A stretch of 22,981 bases of DNA, from contig JALHQH010000087.1 in assembly GCA_022842065.1 (NCBI GenBank), positions 1 to 22,981 of the forward strand, given 5' to 3'. Positions 7,987 through 16,050 of this stretch are shown in pieces. A program made the position numbers and the translations under genes. Numbering within the stretch: the stretch's first letter is position 1; every line of letters begins with the position of its first letter. The notes beneath the pieces are model-generated. The model saw only the letters and a program-made list of their open reading frames with translations. It ran no database searches and was not told the DNA's origin. Source of the DNA: Caldilineaceae bacterium (lineage in GTDB: Bacteria > Chloroflexota > Anaerolineae > Caldilineales > Caldilineaceae).

Positions 7987-8994
7987 ATGACTGTTCGTTA
8001 TGTTCTCAGACGGTTGGGAATCTTTTTCTTGATCATCTGGGTCGCTTCTACCATCAATTTCTTGATCCCGCGCTTGGCTCCGGGCGATCCGATTGGCGCC
8101 ATTCTTGGGCAGATGCAAGTGCAGGGTGCCAAGGTCGAGAACAGCGCCGAATTAATCGCCATGTTTCGTGAGCGCTTTGGGCTTGACGATCCCCTCTATC
8201 TGCAATATTTTAAATATATCGGCGCGCTGATCCGGCTGGATTTAGGGTACTCGATTGCCTTTTTCCCTGCCAAAGTAACCGACATCGTGGCGAACTCGTT
8301 GCCCTATACGATTGGTTTGCTGGCCGTTAGCACGTTGATCACCTTTACCCTGGGCATCTTTGCCGGGGCCTTGCTGGTCTGGCACACCACGCCGCGCATG
8401 GCCAAAATCGTCATCACCTTTTTTATGATGTTGGCACCGATTCCCTATTTCCTGCTGGCGATCATCTTTGTCTCGGTGCTGGCCTTTTCGCTGGGCATCT
8501 TTCCCTATAGTGGATTGGTTTCGGTGGGTCGTATACCCAAAGCCGGCTTTGATCTCGGCTACATTATTGACATCATCTATCACTCCACCCTGCCCGCGCT
8601 CTCGATCATTGTGGCTGGCGTCGGCGGCTGGATCTTGGGGATGCGCGGGATGATGGTGACGGTGCTTGGCGAAGATTATTTGACGCTGGCCGAAGCCAAA
8701 GGGTTGCGCGACCGGCGTATCTTCCTCTTTTACGCCATGCGCAATGCCATGTTGCCCCAATTTACGGGATTGGCAATTAGTTTGGGCTATGTTGTTTCGG
8801 GCGCAACCATTGTCGAGCTGATCTTCTCCTATCCAGGGATGGGCTACCGCCTGTTCCAAGCGATTAACACCAATGACTTCCCTGTGATCCAAGGCGTCAC
8901 CTTCTTTCTCGTGGTTTCGATCGCGGTTGCCATTCTCGTGATCGATCTGATCTACCCCCTGCTGGATCCACGGATTACCTATAATCGGAGATAA
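7987..8994 (+). CDS. Peptide ABC transporter permease, DppB/OppB type
   Basis: 335 aa from ATG 7987, with AAAGGA 5 nt upstream. The N-terminus, MTVRYVLRRLGIFFLIIWVA..FLIPRLAPGDP, is typical of the DppB family. About six membrane segments are visible. The EAA loop that docks to the ATPase is present as AEAKGLRDRRIFLFYAMRNA followed by MLP. It forms the inner-membrane channel with the next gene product. Only 3 nt separate the two genes, so they are almost certainly co-transcribed. Confidence 0.95.
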   Translation: MTVRYVLRRLGIFFLIIWVASTINFLIPRLAPGDPIGAILGQMQVQGAKVENSAELIAMFRERFGLDDPLYLQYFKYIGALIRLDLGYSIAFFPAKVTDIVANSLPYTIGLLAVSTLITFTLGIFAGALLVWHTTPRMAKIVITFFMMLAPIPYFLLAIIFVSVLAFSLGIFPYSGLVSVGRIPKAGFDLGYIIDIIYHSTLPALSIIVAGVGGWILGMRGMMVTVLGEDYLTLAEAKGLRDRRIFLFYAMRNAMLPQFTGLAISLGYVVSGATIVELIFSYPGMGYRLFQAINTNDFPVIQGVTFFLVVSIAVAILVIDLIYPLLDPRITYNRR

Positions 8995-8997
8995 CGA

Positions 8998-9915
8998 ATG
9001 ACAACTGCCTTTGTGCCGGAAGCGCTGCCTGCTACGAGTGATAGTGATACCCCAGCGCGTGGTTCCTTCTGGCGTAGTGTGCGTTATTGGCTGGGGAACT
9101 GGAAACTCACCATTGGCTTAATTCTAATCATTGGGTTGACCGGCTTTAGCATTATTGGCTCGTACCTGGTTGACTATGATCTGACCAAGGTCGCATCGGG
9201 GGCCTTTAATGCGCGCCCATCGGCCCAATACATTTTTGGCACCGATAACGTTGGACGCGATATCTGGGCTTTGATGATCCACGGCATTCACCCCTCGCTC
9301 AAGGTTGGGTTGATCGCCGGTGTCATCGGCACGGCGGTGGGGGTCGTATTGGGTATTACAGCCGGCTATTATGGTGGCACGACCGACGCGGTGATTAGCA
9401 CGGCCGCGGATATTTTCCTGACCATTCCCTCGCTCTTAATTTTAATTGTGCTAGCCTCCTATATCCGCACCACCACGATTGAGTTTACAGCGCTGGTCAT
9501 TGCGATTTTTGCTTGGGCTGGACCCACGCGCCTGATGCGTTCGCAAACGTTGAGTTTGCGCGAACGCGCCTTTATTCCCCTGGCCAAACTTTCCGGCCAG
9601 GGCGATTTTGAGATCGCGATTCGCCAGATCCTGCCCAACTTATTACCCTATATTATGGCCGGCTTTGTCGGTGCTGTCTCCGGCGCGATTCTTTCCTTGG
9701 TTGGTATCCAAATTCTGGGGCTGGGGCCGCTCTTTACCCCCAATCTGGGCATGATCTTACAGTCCGCCTACCTGGGCGCGGCGATCTTTCGCGGCATGTG
9801 GTGGTGGTGGGTGCCGCCCACCGTTACGCTCATGATCATCTTCATCAGCCTCTTTTTGATCAGCATTGCCCTGGATGAATTGGCCAACCCGCGGCTACGA
9901 GAGCGAGCTAAGTAA
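8998..9915 (+). CDS. Peptide ABC transporter permease, DppC/OppC type
   Basis: 305 aa, starting 3 nt after the previous stop. It has an N-terminal cytoplasmic tail, a first membrane helix and the FGTDNVGRDIWALMIHGI motif that is diagnostic of DppC/OppC proteins. The EAA-like loop reads FIPLAKLSGQGDFEIAIRQI followed by LPN. Partner permease of the DppB-like protein. Its stop TAA shares one base with the ATG of the next gene (TAATG), which suggests translational coupling. Confidence 0.95.
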   Translation: MTTAFVPEALPATSDSDTPARGSFWRSVRYWLGNWKLTIGLILIIGLTGFSIIGSYLVDYDLTKVASGAFNARPSAQYIFGTDNVGRDIWALMIHGIHPSLKVGLIAGVIGTAVGVVLGITAGYYGGTTDAVISTAADIFLTIPSLLILIVLASYIRTTTIEFTALVIAIFAWAGPTRLMRSQTLSLRERAFIPLAKLSGQGDFEIAIRQILPNLLPYIMAGFVGAVSGAILSLVGIQILGLGPLFTPNLGMILQSAYLGAAIFRGMWWWWVPPTVTLMIIFISLFLISIALDELANPRLRERAK

Positions 9916-10910
9916 TGACTAACAACAGTACGCCTACCCTGCAGGTTGAAAATCTGCGGGTCTACTACTGGACCGGGCGCGGGCCAGTGAAGGCGGTTGA
10001 TGACATTAGTTTTACGATCAACCGCAATGAGCGTTTTGGTTTTATTGGGGAGAGTGGTTGCGGCAAGACCACCACCATTATGGCGATCCTGCGGCTGATC
10101 AAACGGCCCGGCAAGATCGAGAGTGGTCGTGTGCTGCTCAATGGCAGTGACATTGTTGCGCTCGACCAAGAGGAGATGCGCCAGACCCGTTGGAGTCGCA
10201 TTTCCCTGGTGCCCCAAGGCGCAATGAATTCTCTAAACCCAATTATGCGGGTGCGTGACCAGATTGCCGACACGATCCTCACCCACAAGGGCGCGGTGCC
10301 GACCAACGTGCTGCGCGAAGAGATTATCGCTCTGCTCGATATGGTCGAGTTGCCTGCCAAGGTCGCCGCCATGTATCCGCATGAGTTGAGCGGCGGCATG
10401 AAGCAGCGTGTCTGCATCGCGATGGCGACCGCGCTGGAACCGGAACTAATCATCGCCGATGAGCCGACCAGCGCGCTCGATGTGGTGGTCCAGAAGGCGG
10501 TTATGCAAACGCTAATCGGCGTGCAAGAGCGGCTGGGCACCTCCATGATCTTGATCGGCCACGATATGGGGTTGACGGCCCAGGTGCTGGATCGCGTTGG
10601 GGTCATGTATGCCGGCAAGCTGGTCGAAGTCGCGAATATCCGTGAATTGTACCGGGAGCCGCGCCACCCCTATACGCAAGCCCTGATCGCGTCGCTGCCT
10701 TCGATTCAGGCCAAGAAACGGGGTGGTGGGATTCCGGGCTTGCCGCCCTTTTTGCTCAACCCGCCACCTGGCTGTCTCTTTCTGCGCCGCTGTCCACATG
10801 CCATGAAAATCTGTGAGCAAGTCAGCCCGCCGCTTCGCCAACTCCAGCCAGGCCACTTTGCTGCCTGTCACCTTTACGAGAACGAGCCTGATGTCAACAC
10901 CTCTGCTTGA
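9915..10910 (+). CDS. Peptide ABC transporter ATP-binding protein, DppD/OppD type
   Basis: 331 aa with a complete ATPase: Walker A GESGCGKT (45-52), Q-loop Gln101, signature LSGGMKQR (158-165), Walker B LIIADE (Asp182, Glu183) and switch His216. The C-terminal oligopeptide-transporter extension holds four cysteines (287, 293, 300, 318), the pattern that binds a [4Fe-4S] cluster in some OppD/DppD structures. It powers import together with the next ATPase. The gene overlaps its neighbours on both sides, by 1 nt upstream and 20 nt downstream. Confidence 0.95.
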   Translation: MTNNSTPTLQVENLRVYYWTGRGPVKAVDDISFTINRNERFGFIGESGCGKTTTIMAILRLIKRPGKIESGRVLLNGSDIVALDQEEMRQTRWSRISLVPQGAMNSLNPIMRVRDQIADTILTHKGAVPTNVLREEIIALLDMVELPAKVAAMYPHELSGGMKQRVCIAMATALEPELIIADEPTSALDVVVQKAVMQTLIGVQERLGTSMILIGHDMGLTAQVLDRVGVMYAGKLVEVANIRELYREPRHPYTQALIASLPSIQAKKRGGGIPGLPPFLLNPPPGCLFLRRCPHAMKICEQVSPPLRQLQPGHFAACHLYENEPDVNTSA

Positions 10911-11871
10911 AATACGTAACCTGACCAAAATTTATGGGGGCGGCTTGTTGGGTCGCCAAGCTGCCGCCGCACTGGCTGATTTCTCGCTTACCTTTGCCGA
11001 AGGGGAAGCAAAGATCACCACCATTGCGGGAGAAAGTGGCAGCGGTAAGTCCACCTTGGCAAATTTAGCGTTGGATTTTATCCAACCCACCTCCGGCCAG
11101 ATTCTGTATAAGGGCCAAGAGATCACAAAAATGTCGCGCCAGGAGCGCTTCCACTTCCGGCGTGAAGTCCAGGCGATTTTCCAGGATCCCTTTGGTACCT
11201 ACAACCCTTTTTATAAGGTGGACGCAGTCTTCAATATGGTGATTCAGCGCTTCAAGCTGGCCAACAGCCGCCAAGCGGCACGCAAACTGGCCGAGGAAGC
11301 GCTGGAAATCGTTGGCCTGCGTTCGGGTGAGATTTTGGGAAAGTATCCCCATGAACTCAGCGGTGGGCAACGCCAGCGCATTATGGTGGCGCGTGCCTTT
11401 CTGCTCAAGCCCCGCTTGATCGTGGCCGACGAGCCGGTGTCAATGATCGATGCTTCGCTGCAAATGCGCATTCTCGATATCTTTCGTAACCTGAAGGAAG
11501 AGTATGGCATTTCCTTCCTTTACATCACCCACGACCTCTCGACAGCCTACCAGATTAGTGATGATATTTATATTCTCTATGGCGGGCGTTTGATGGAGTA
11601 CGGCGAGATTGATCGGGTGATCCAACAGCCCCAGCATCCTTATACGCAACTGCTGATCGGCTCGATTACCGTGCCGGATCCGGCGATCCGCTGGGAAGGG
11701 CGCACGGTTTCTTCGGCTTCGGAAGAGACCCTCACGCGCAACAATCAGGGCTGCCAGTTCTATCAGCGTTGTCCCCACGCGATGGATCGCTGTCTGCTCA
11801 GCCCACCGCCGGCCTATCAGGTTGCCCCCCAGCAGCAGGCCGCCTGTTATCTGTATGATGGGCAGCGCTAA
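10891..11871 (+). CDS. Peptide ABC transporter ATP-binding protein, DppF/OppF type
   Basis: 326 aa from ATG 10891, taken as the start because MSTPLLEIRNLTKIY is the usual N-terminus. An in-frame start 78 nt earlier lies within the DppD gene and would add unrelated residues. Walker A GESGSGKS (47-54), Gln98, LSGGQRQR (156-163), Walker B with Asp180/Glu181, and His214 are all intact. A four-cysteine tail (288, 294, 301, 319) mirrors that of the partner ATPase. This is the last gene of the transporter operon. No classic terminator follows, but the dispersed repeat copy 2 starts 37 nt after the stop. Confidence 0.94.
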   Translation: MSTPLLEIRNLTKIYGGGLLGRQAAAALADFSLTFAEGEAKITTIAGESGSGKSTLANLALDFIQPTSGQILYKGQEITKMSRQERFHFRREVQAIFQDPFGTYNPFYKVDAVFNMVIQRFKLANSRQAARKLAEEALEIVGLRSGEILGKYPHELSGGQRQRIMVARAFLLKPRLIVADEPVSMIDASLQMRILDIFRNLKEEYGISFLYITHDLSTAYQISDDIYILYGGRLMEYGEIDRVIQQPQHPYTQLLIGSITVPDPAIRWEGRTVSSASEETLTRNNQGCQFYQRCPHAMDRCLLSPPPAYQVAPQQQAACYLYDGQR

Positions 11872-11907
11872 AACAAGCGGCATCAATCGAGATATCCAGC
11901 TAGGAGT

Positions 11908-12005
11908 GCTCGTTCCACGCTCTGTGTGGAATGCTCTGGAGGGCGCTCTGCGCCCTAGACACAGCGCATCTACGCTGGATTTCCACGCGGAGCATGGGAA
12001 TCCAG
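11908..12005. repeat. Dispersed ~98-bp structured repeat, copy 2
   Basis: The same element as at 5521-5618, in the same orientation and about 80% identical. It begins GCTCGTTCCACGCTCTGTGT and ends GGGAATCCAGC. It lies just past the last gene of the peptide transporter operon, so the two copies bracket that operon. Several base changes between copies fall in the short inverted words. Confidence 0.75.
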
Positions 12006-12077
12006 CCAAAACCTAAGCCTCAAAGCTGGCTATCCCTACCACGAGTGATTGATCTGATAAGATAGAAAGAATGCTGT

Positions 12078-12644
12078 ATGACATCACACGCAGATTTAAG
12101 GATCCAAAGCAAGCTCTACTATTATGTTGCCAATGTCACCGCAGTCTACGACGGTGATACGATCACGGTCGATCTGGACCTGGGATTGGGCGTCTGGCGG
12201 CATGGGCAGACCATTCGCCTGTGGAAGGTCAACACGCCGGAACTCAAAGGCGTTGACCGCGAACGGGGGTTGGCTGTGCGCGATTTGGTGAGTAAACTGG
12301 TGCTTAATAAGAGTGTGCTGGTGCGCACGATTCTCGATAAACGGGGCGAGGATCGCAATGAAAAGTTTGGCCGCCTGCTGGGTGAGGTGTTGGTTCCCAG
12401 CGAAGACGGCGCAGCGGAGCCGACCAATCTGAATGAATTGCTTCTGGCCCAAGGGTTGGCGTTACCGATGGGCGAAGACGGTAGTCGGTCACGCAGCATT
12501 GCGCCCGCCGGCACACCGCTGCCCAGCACCATCAAATGTCCTTTCTGTGGCCAAACGCGCCCGATCGATCCGGTCACCGCCACCGTCGAACAATGCCCCA
12601 ATTGTCTGGACGCGGCGCATCCATTCGCCACGTTAGGCCGCTGA
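12078..12644 (+). CDS. Thermonuclease (SNase)-like protein with C-terminal zinc ribbon
   Basis: 188 aa from ATG 12078. Residues ~15-130 match the staphylococcal-nuclease fold: YDGDTITV (Asp27 as metal ligand), IRLWKVNTPE (Arg47, Glu55) and EKFGRLLGEV (Arg99), equivalent to the catalytic Arg35, Glu43 and Arg87 of the model enzyme. The second metal-ligand position (Asp40 in the model) is Asn52 here, which is seen in other family members but leaves activity uncertain. A hydrophilic linker leads to a CxxC...CxxC zinc ribbon (Cys154, 157, 173, 176), a plausible nucleic-acid-binding tail. There is no signal peptide, unlike secreted thermonucleases, so it probably acts inside the cell. It stands alone, and its role is unknown. 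Confidence 0.82.
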   Translation: MTSHADLRIQSKLYYYVANVTAVYDGDTITVDLDLGLGVWRHGQTIRLWKVNTPELKGVDRERGLAVRDLVSKLVLNKSVLVRTILDKRGEDRNEKFGRLLGEVLVPSEDGAAEPTNLNELLLAQGLALPMGEDGSRSRSIAPAGTPLPSTIKCPFCGQTRPIDPVTATVEQCPNCLDAAHPFATLGR

Positions 12645-12689
12645 GCGAGATCAGCACAAAAGCCGATCATTTCTGGCTACCCATTTTGT

Positions 12690-12874
12690 GGATCAGCAGT
12701 GCCGGGGTCAGCTGCCGTACTCACGCTGCTCCTGTTGATAAAATTACCTCGGCTGTATTTCACTTGGGGGAAAATAGCCGCAGGTGAACGCTAGCCTGGG
12801 ATGGCCAGCTCCCGCTGCTGATCCGGGATCTGGCGGTCTCAGCGCCCAGCTAAATCGCGCCAAAGTGAAATACA
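12690..12874. repeat. Nested inverted repeats in the intergenic region
   Basis: Two interleaved inverted pairs. GGATCAGCAG (12690-12699) faces CTGCTGATCC (12815-12824). TGTATTTCACTT (12754-12765) faces AAGTGAAATACA (12863-12874). The second pair encloses about 97 bp of GC-rich sequence and looks like the terminal repeats of a very small non-autonomous element. No clear target duplication was identified. The interleaving means the pairs cannot all form at once without a pseudoknot. Confidence 0.5.
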
Positions 12875-12893
12875 CCCAATTACCGCTGACAAC

Positions 12894-12923
12894 TTGCCTC
12901 AACTCCCTACCCTACAGTATAGT
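12894..12923 (+). promoter_or_regulatory. Promoter giving a possibly leaderless transcript
   Basis: TTGCCT (12894-12899), an 18-nt spacer and TATAGT (12918-12923). ATG 12930 begins 6 nt after the -10 box, where transcription would be expected to start. No Shine-Dalgarno sequence precedes this ATG, which fits leaderless translation. Confidence 0.45.
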
Positions 12924-12929
12924 AGCCGC

Positions 12930-13676
12930 ATGAATACCATTTACCCCGATGCCGAAAGCCGTCGCCGCTCACTGCTGGTGGCGGTGGTGAATAATATGGA
13001 TGATTTGCGCCGTGCCGCCGCCGAAGGCTGGTATCGCATTCCGCAACGTAATGCGCCGCGGCGCATTGGGGCGGATTATCTGGCTTTCTATCAGACTGGT
13101 GCTTTTAAGGAGCAAGCGGAAGCACAGACCGTAACCTATTACGCCGCAACGCGCCGCTACCGCCTGCTGACTCGGCGTGAATTGCTGCCTGCTGAGGCCG
13201 ATCACCCGCGGGCCAATGACTATTATTTCCGCATAGAAATCGGCCCGTTGCAGCGGTTGGCACAGCCGATTCCTGCCGGCAATTTTCGTCGCGTTACCTT
13301 TATTCACACGCTCTTTGACCAACTTTTTACGGCACAGCGTGTCACTGACCTTTTCCGTCCAGAAGATCCCTTTGAACGACTCTGGCATGCATTGCGTGAG
13401 CACAATTTGCGACCGCTGAAGAATCGCCTGGTCGGCGAACTGCCTGTTGACATTACCTTGCGGGCGCGCGGTGGTTACCTAGGGATTAATTGCCCCGAAA
13501 CCACTGGTGCCCAGGAGCGCTTACCCCCACTGCTGGCCGACCGCTGGGAATTTCTGGCCTTTTCCAGCGCGACAATTGAACAAAATTTGCCCGGTTGTCT
13601 GCGCCAGATCGGGGCAGCGCTGATCAACTTAGGCGGCTCTACCCTGAACCTCCAGCCAGAGCCGGAGCGGACGTGA
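12930..13676 (+). CDS. Conserved-looking protein of unknown function, 248 aa
   Basis: Starts at ATG 12930. An upstream in-frame TTG at 12894 coincides with the predicted -35 box, so it is rejected. I do not recognise the family. The protein is soluble, Arg-rich and without a signal peptide or membrane segment. The N-terminal part (LLVAVVNNMDDLRRAAAEGW, then YRIPQR and DYLAFYQTGAF) has the feel of a small beta-barrel RNA/ligand-binding fold such as PUA/EVE, but this is speculation. The central part is rich in aromatic residues and Arg. The C-terminal third (PFERLWHALREHNLRPLKNR) could be a nuclease- or nucleic-acid-binding-like segment. It is translationally coupled to the next gene through a GTGA overlap. 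Confidence 0.8.
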   Translation: MNTIYPDAESRRRSLLVAVVNNMDDLRRAAAEGWYRIPQRNAPRRIGADYLAFYQTGAFKEQAEAQTVTYYAATRRYRLLTRRELLPAEADHPRANDYYFRIEIGPLQRLAQPIPAGNFRRVTFIHTLFDQLFTAQRVTDLFRPEDPFERLWHALREHNLRPLKNRLVGELPVDITLRARGGYLGINCPETTGAQERLPPLLADRWEFLAFSSATIEQNLPGCLRQIGAALINLGGSTLNLQPEPERT

Positions 13677-14686
13677 GCGGTTGGCGGTCGCGACGGACTG
13701 AAAAACTACTGCTGATCCTGGTTGCCGGTACGCTGCTCTGGCTGACCTTGCGCCAGGTTGGTTTCGTGGCGATCTGGGCAGTCCTGCGCCGGCTAGCCTG
13801 GCACCAAATCGGGTTGTGGACTCTGCTCAATGGCCTGGTTTTGCTGACCTTTGCGCTGCGCTGGTGGGTGTTGCTGCGCGCGTTGGGCCATCGCCTTTCG
13901 CCTTTTGTCCTCTCCTATTACCGCCTGATCGCCTTTGGCGTCACCTATTTTACCCCTGGTCCCCAGGTGGGGGGCGAGCCACTGCAAGTTTACCTGGTTA
14001 GCCGCCGCCACCAAATCGCAACGGCCGATTCAATTGCCGCGGTGACGGTGGATAAAGTGATCGAAATGTTGGTCAACTTTGGCTTTCTACTCGTTGGCTT
14101 CATCCTGATCCTGCAACAGGGCTGGCTATCCAACACCCTGGGTTACCAGAGCTTGTTCTACGCGTTCCTCCTTTTGGCATTGCCGGTGGGCCTCTTGATT
14201 GCCCTTTGGCAAGGTTGGCAACCGCTCTCCGCCGTTTTGCGCATCCTGATCAACCTGTTGCAACGTTGGGGGCGACCGGCTGTTTTGCTGCGCAAGGCTC
14301 AACAGACGATCCAGGTAAGTGAAACGCAGACCCATCGTCTGCTGCGCCGACAGCCGCTGGCCGTCCTTCACGCCCTGCTCCTAACCCTGGTCGGCTGGCT
14401 GCTAATGGTAGCCGAATTTACCTATGCCACCCATGCCCTTGGTTTGGATCTCACCTTAGGGCAGAGTGTGGCCGCGATGGTGGCCGCTCGCGTCGCCTTT
14501 CTGTTGCCGCTCCCAGCGGGGGTTGGCGCGTTGGAGAGTAGTCTGGCCCTGGCGTTGCCCTTGCTTGGCTTCAGCGCCGCCGATGGGGTTGCCCTGAGTG
14601 TGTTGATCCGTGGTCGTGACGTGTTGCTGGCCGGTGTCGGACTTTGGCTTGGTCAACGCGCCTTGCGACAAACTATGTTGCCGTAG
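13673..14686 (+). CDS. Flippase-like integral membrane protein (lysylphosphatidylglycerol synthase TM-region family)
   Basis: 337 aa from GTG 13673, chosen because GTGA overlaps the stop of the upstream gene and GGAG lies 5 nt before it. A longer reading from 13595 would run deep inside that gene. About eight hydrophobic segments are visible. The motif YYRLIAFGVTYFTPGPQVGGEPLQVYLV (residues ~85-112) contains the TPG-x-GGEP-x-Q core that is typical of the UPF0104/AglD-MprF membrane family, followed by VDKVIEML. Members are thought to move or modify lipid-linked groups. No soluble synthase domain is fused, so a lipid- or glycan-flipping role is more likely than lysyl transfer, but the substrate is unknown. 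Confidence 0.85.
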   Translation: MSGWRSRRTEKLLLILVAGTLLWLTLRQVGFVAIWAVLRRLAWHQIGLWTLLNGLVLLTFALRWWVLLRALGHRLSPFVLSYYRLIAFGVTYFTPGPQVGGEPLQVYLVSRRHQIATADSIAAVTVDKVIEMLVNFGFLLVGFILILQQGWLSNTLGYQSLFYAFLLLALPVGLLIALWQGWQPLSAVLRILINLLQRWGRPAVLLRKAQQTIQVSETQTHRLLRRQPLAVLHALLLTLVGWLLMVAEFTYATHALGLDLTLGQSVAAMVAARVAFLLPLPAGVGALESSLALALPLLGFSAADGVALSVLIRGRDVLLAGVGLWLGQRALRQTMLP

Positions 14687-14750
14687 CCGGCGAGTCGTGA
14701 TCTCATTGCCCAAGCGCCAGCCAGCCGTCAATTTGTTGGTTCGGTACACT

Positions 14751-14826
14751 GCTATACTGTCGCTATCCAGATCGCTACCTAGATAGCAACAAACAAACCA
14801 ACAAACAAGCCAACCAACCCGCAACC
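14751..14826 (+). promoter_or_regulatory. Extended -10 promoter and A/C-rich leader
   Basis: TGC-TATACT (the -10 hexamer is at 14753-14758) lacks a well-spaced -35. The ~60-nt leader after it is nearly free of G and made of CAAAC/CCAAC words (14788-14826), so it should be unstructured. No clear ribosome site precedes ATG 14827. Confidence 0.4.
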
Positions 14827-15732
14827 ATGAACCAAGCTGATTCTTTCGATCCAACCCCTGGACAACCGTCGCTGATCTCGCTGCGTGTACTGCTCTGGGC
14901 CATGCCTTTTTTCATCCTTGTTTTGTTTGTTGGGCAACCCACCCGTTCCCATGCACAAGGGGACACGATTACGCCGACCCCCACACAACAAGGTACCCTA
15001 CCAACAGGCCCGCTGGTCTACTTGCCGGTGATTGCCAACCAGGTGCAACCCACGCCAACGCCGCCGCCAACCCCAACGACGGTCTTTACGATTATTCCCG
15101 TCATGCCACCGCCGGTTGATCGACCAGCGGCTACCAACCCTGATCTCAACTTGGCGATTCGCAGCTATGCGCCAATCACCGCCGCACTGACCCTGATCGA
15201 CGTCGGTGGTGACACCGACGCCGATGCACCCCAACTTGCGGCGATCTTTGATCCCCCACGCTTGCCGACCTTTGTGCGAACGCATCAAGTCTATGACTGG
15301 GATTGGGCCTGTGGGGCGGATGGCTGTCGCGGTCAGCCGCTGACGAACCCAGCGGTAACCCTGGTTGCCGTCGCCACCACGCCTGGAGAAGCACTTTACA
15401 TCCCTTCGCGTACCCCAGAGATCTACGGCGGTGGTTTCCGCGCCCTGGTCCTCTACGCCACTGCCACACAAATCACCCTGACCTATACGCGGCAAGACAC
15501 CCCCGCCATCGGTTATCTGGTCCACCTGGAGAATCTCGCTGTTGATCCCGCCCTGGTCGCCCTCTACGAAGCGCAAAATGCCAGCGGTCGCGCCGCCCTC
15601 CCCGCTCTCCACAACAATGAACGCCTGGGCACCGCCTTGGCCGACACTATCCTCATCGCCATCCGCGACACTGGCTCCTTCATGGACCCCCGCTCGCGTA
15701 AGGATTGGTGGATGGGTTATTTGACGCGGTAA
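14827..15732 (+). CDS. Secreted or membrane-anchored protein of unknown function
   Basis: 301 aa. After ~18 polar residues comes a hydrophobic stretch (residues ~19-37) and SHAQ, a plausible signal peptidase site near residue 43; an uncleaved anchor is also possible. A linker rich in Thr and Pro follows (QPTPTPPPTPTT), together with the LVYLPVIANQ motif that is frequent in exported proteins of Chloroflexota. The C-terminal ~200 residues look like a compact beta-rich globular domain, with two cysteines close together (WACGADGC) that could form a disulfide. A distinctive tail ends GSFMDPRSRKDWWMGY. I do not recognise a catalytic motif. It has its own promoter and appears monocistronic. Confidence 0.8.
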   Translation: MNQADSFDPTPGQPSLISLRVLLWAMPFFILVLFVGQPTRSHAQGDTITPTPTQQGTLPTGPLVYLPVIANQVQPTPTPPPTPTTVFTIIPVMPPPVDRPAATNPDLNLAIRSYAPITAALTLIDVGGDTDADAPQLAAIFDPPRLPTFVRTHQVYDWDWACGADGCRGQPLTNPAVTLVAVATTPGEALYIPSRTPEIYGGGFRALVLYATATQITLTYTRQDTPAIGYLVHLENLAVDPALVALYEAQNASGRAALPALHNNERLGTALADTILIAIRDTGSFMDPRSRKDWWMGYLTR

Positions 15733-16050
15733 GAGAGGAGACAGGGAGAGACGAGACAAGACGATACGCGCCCAACGGGCACCGGGGAAGATCCGGCGTG
15801 AAGAAATTAGACTTGACACCCCACCACATGACGGCGAGTGATTAACACCTGCGCGTACACCACAACGCAGATGTTAATCACTCGCCGTTGAGATTCCGTG
15901 GCCGCCAAAGTGCGGTGACGGTCACTGCACATCCCAAATGTTACTAGACGCGGTTTGCTTAGATTTTTGCTGAATCTTCATTTCTGAAGCTGCGAAATCA
16001 TAAATCATTATGAAAATCGGCTAATCTGTGTGGAATCATCATTTTACCTG
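15733..16050. other. Gene-free region with repeat remnants and a long hairpin
   Basis: Directly after the stop is a purine-rich run of GAGACA/GGGAGA words (15733-15764), the same vocabulary as the left side of the 2771 array. Next comes ACGCGCCCAACGGGCACC (15766-15783), related to 4025-4042, and the 13-mer AGAAATTAGACTT (15802-15814), identical to 2796-2808. The 23-bp hairpin (15831-15888) follows. The rest is AT-richer and leads to the next promoter. I see no gene. Confidence 0.6.
15831..15888. terminator. 23-bp hairpin downstream of the secreted-protein gene
   Basis: The arms 15831-15853 and 15866-15888 are complementary over 23 positions with one mismatch (a G-U pair in RNA) around a 12-nt loop. 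It lies about 100 nt past the stop and has no T-run. It could be a factor-dependent 3' end, a dispersed palindrome or a binding site. Confidence 0.55.

Noticed and set aside
14687..14826. tRNA or small RNA gene before the secreted-protein gene
   Set aside because: No cloverleaf or CCA-type end is visible, and the A/C-rich run is unstructured leader.
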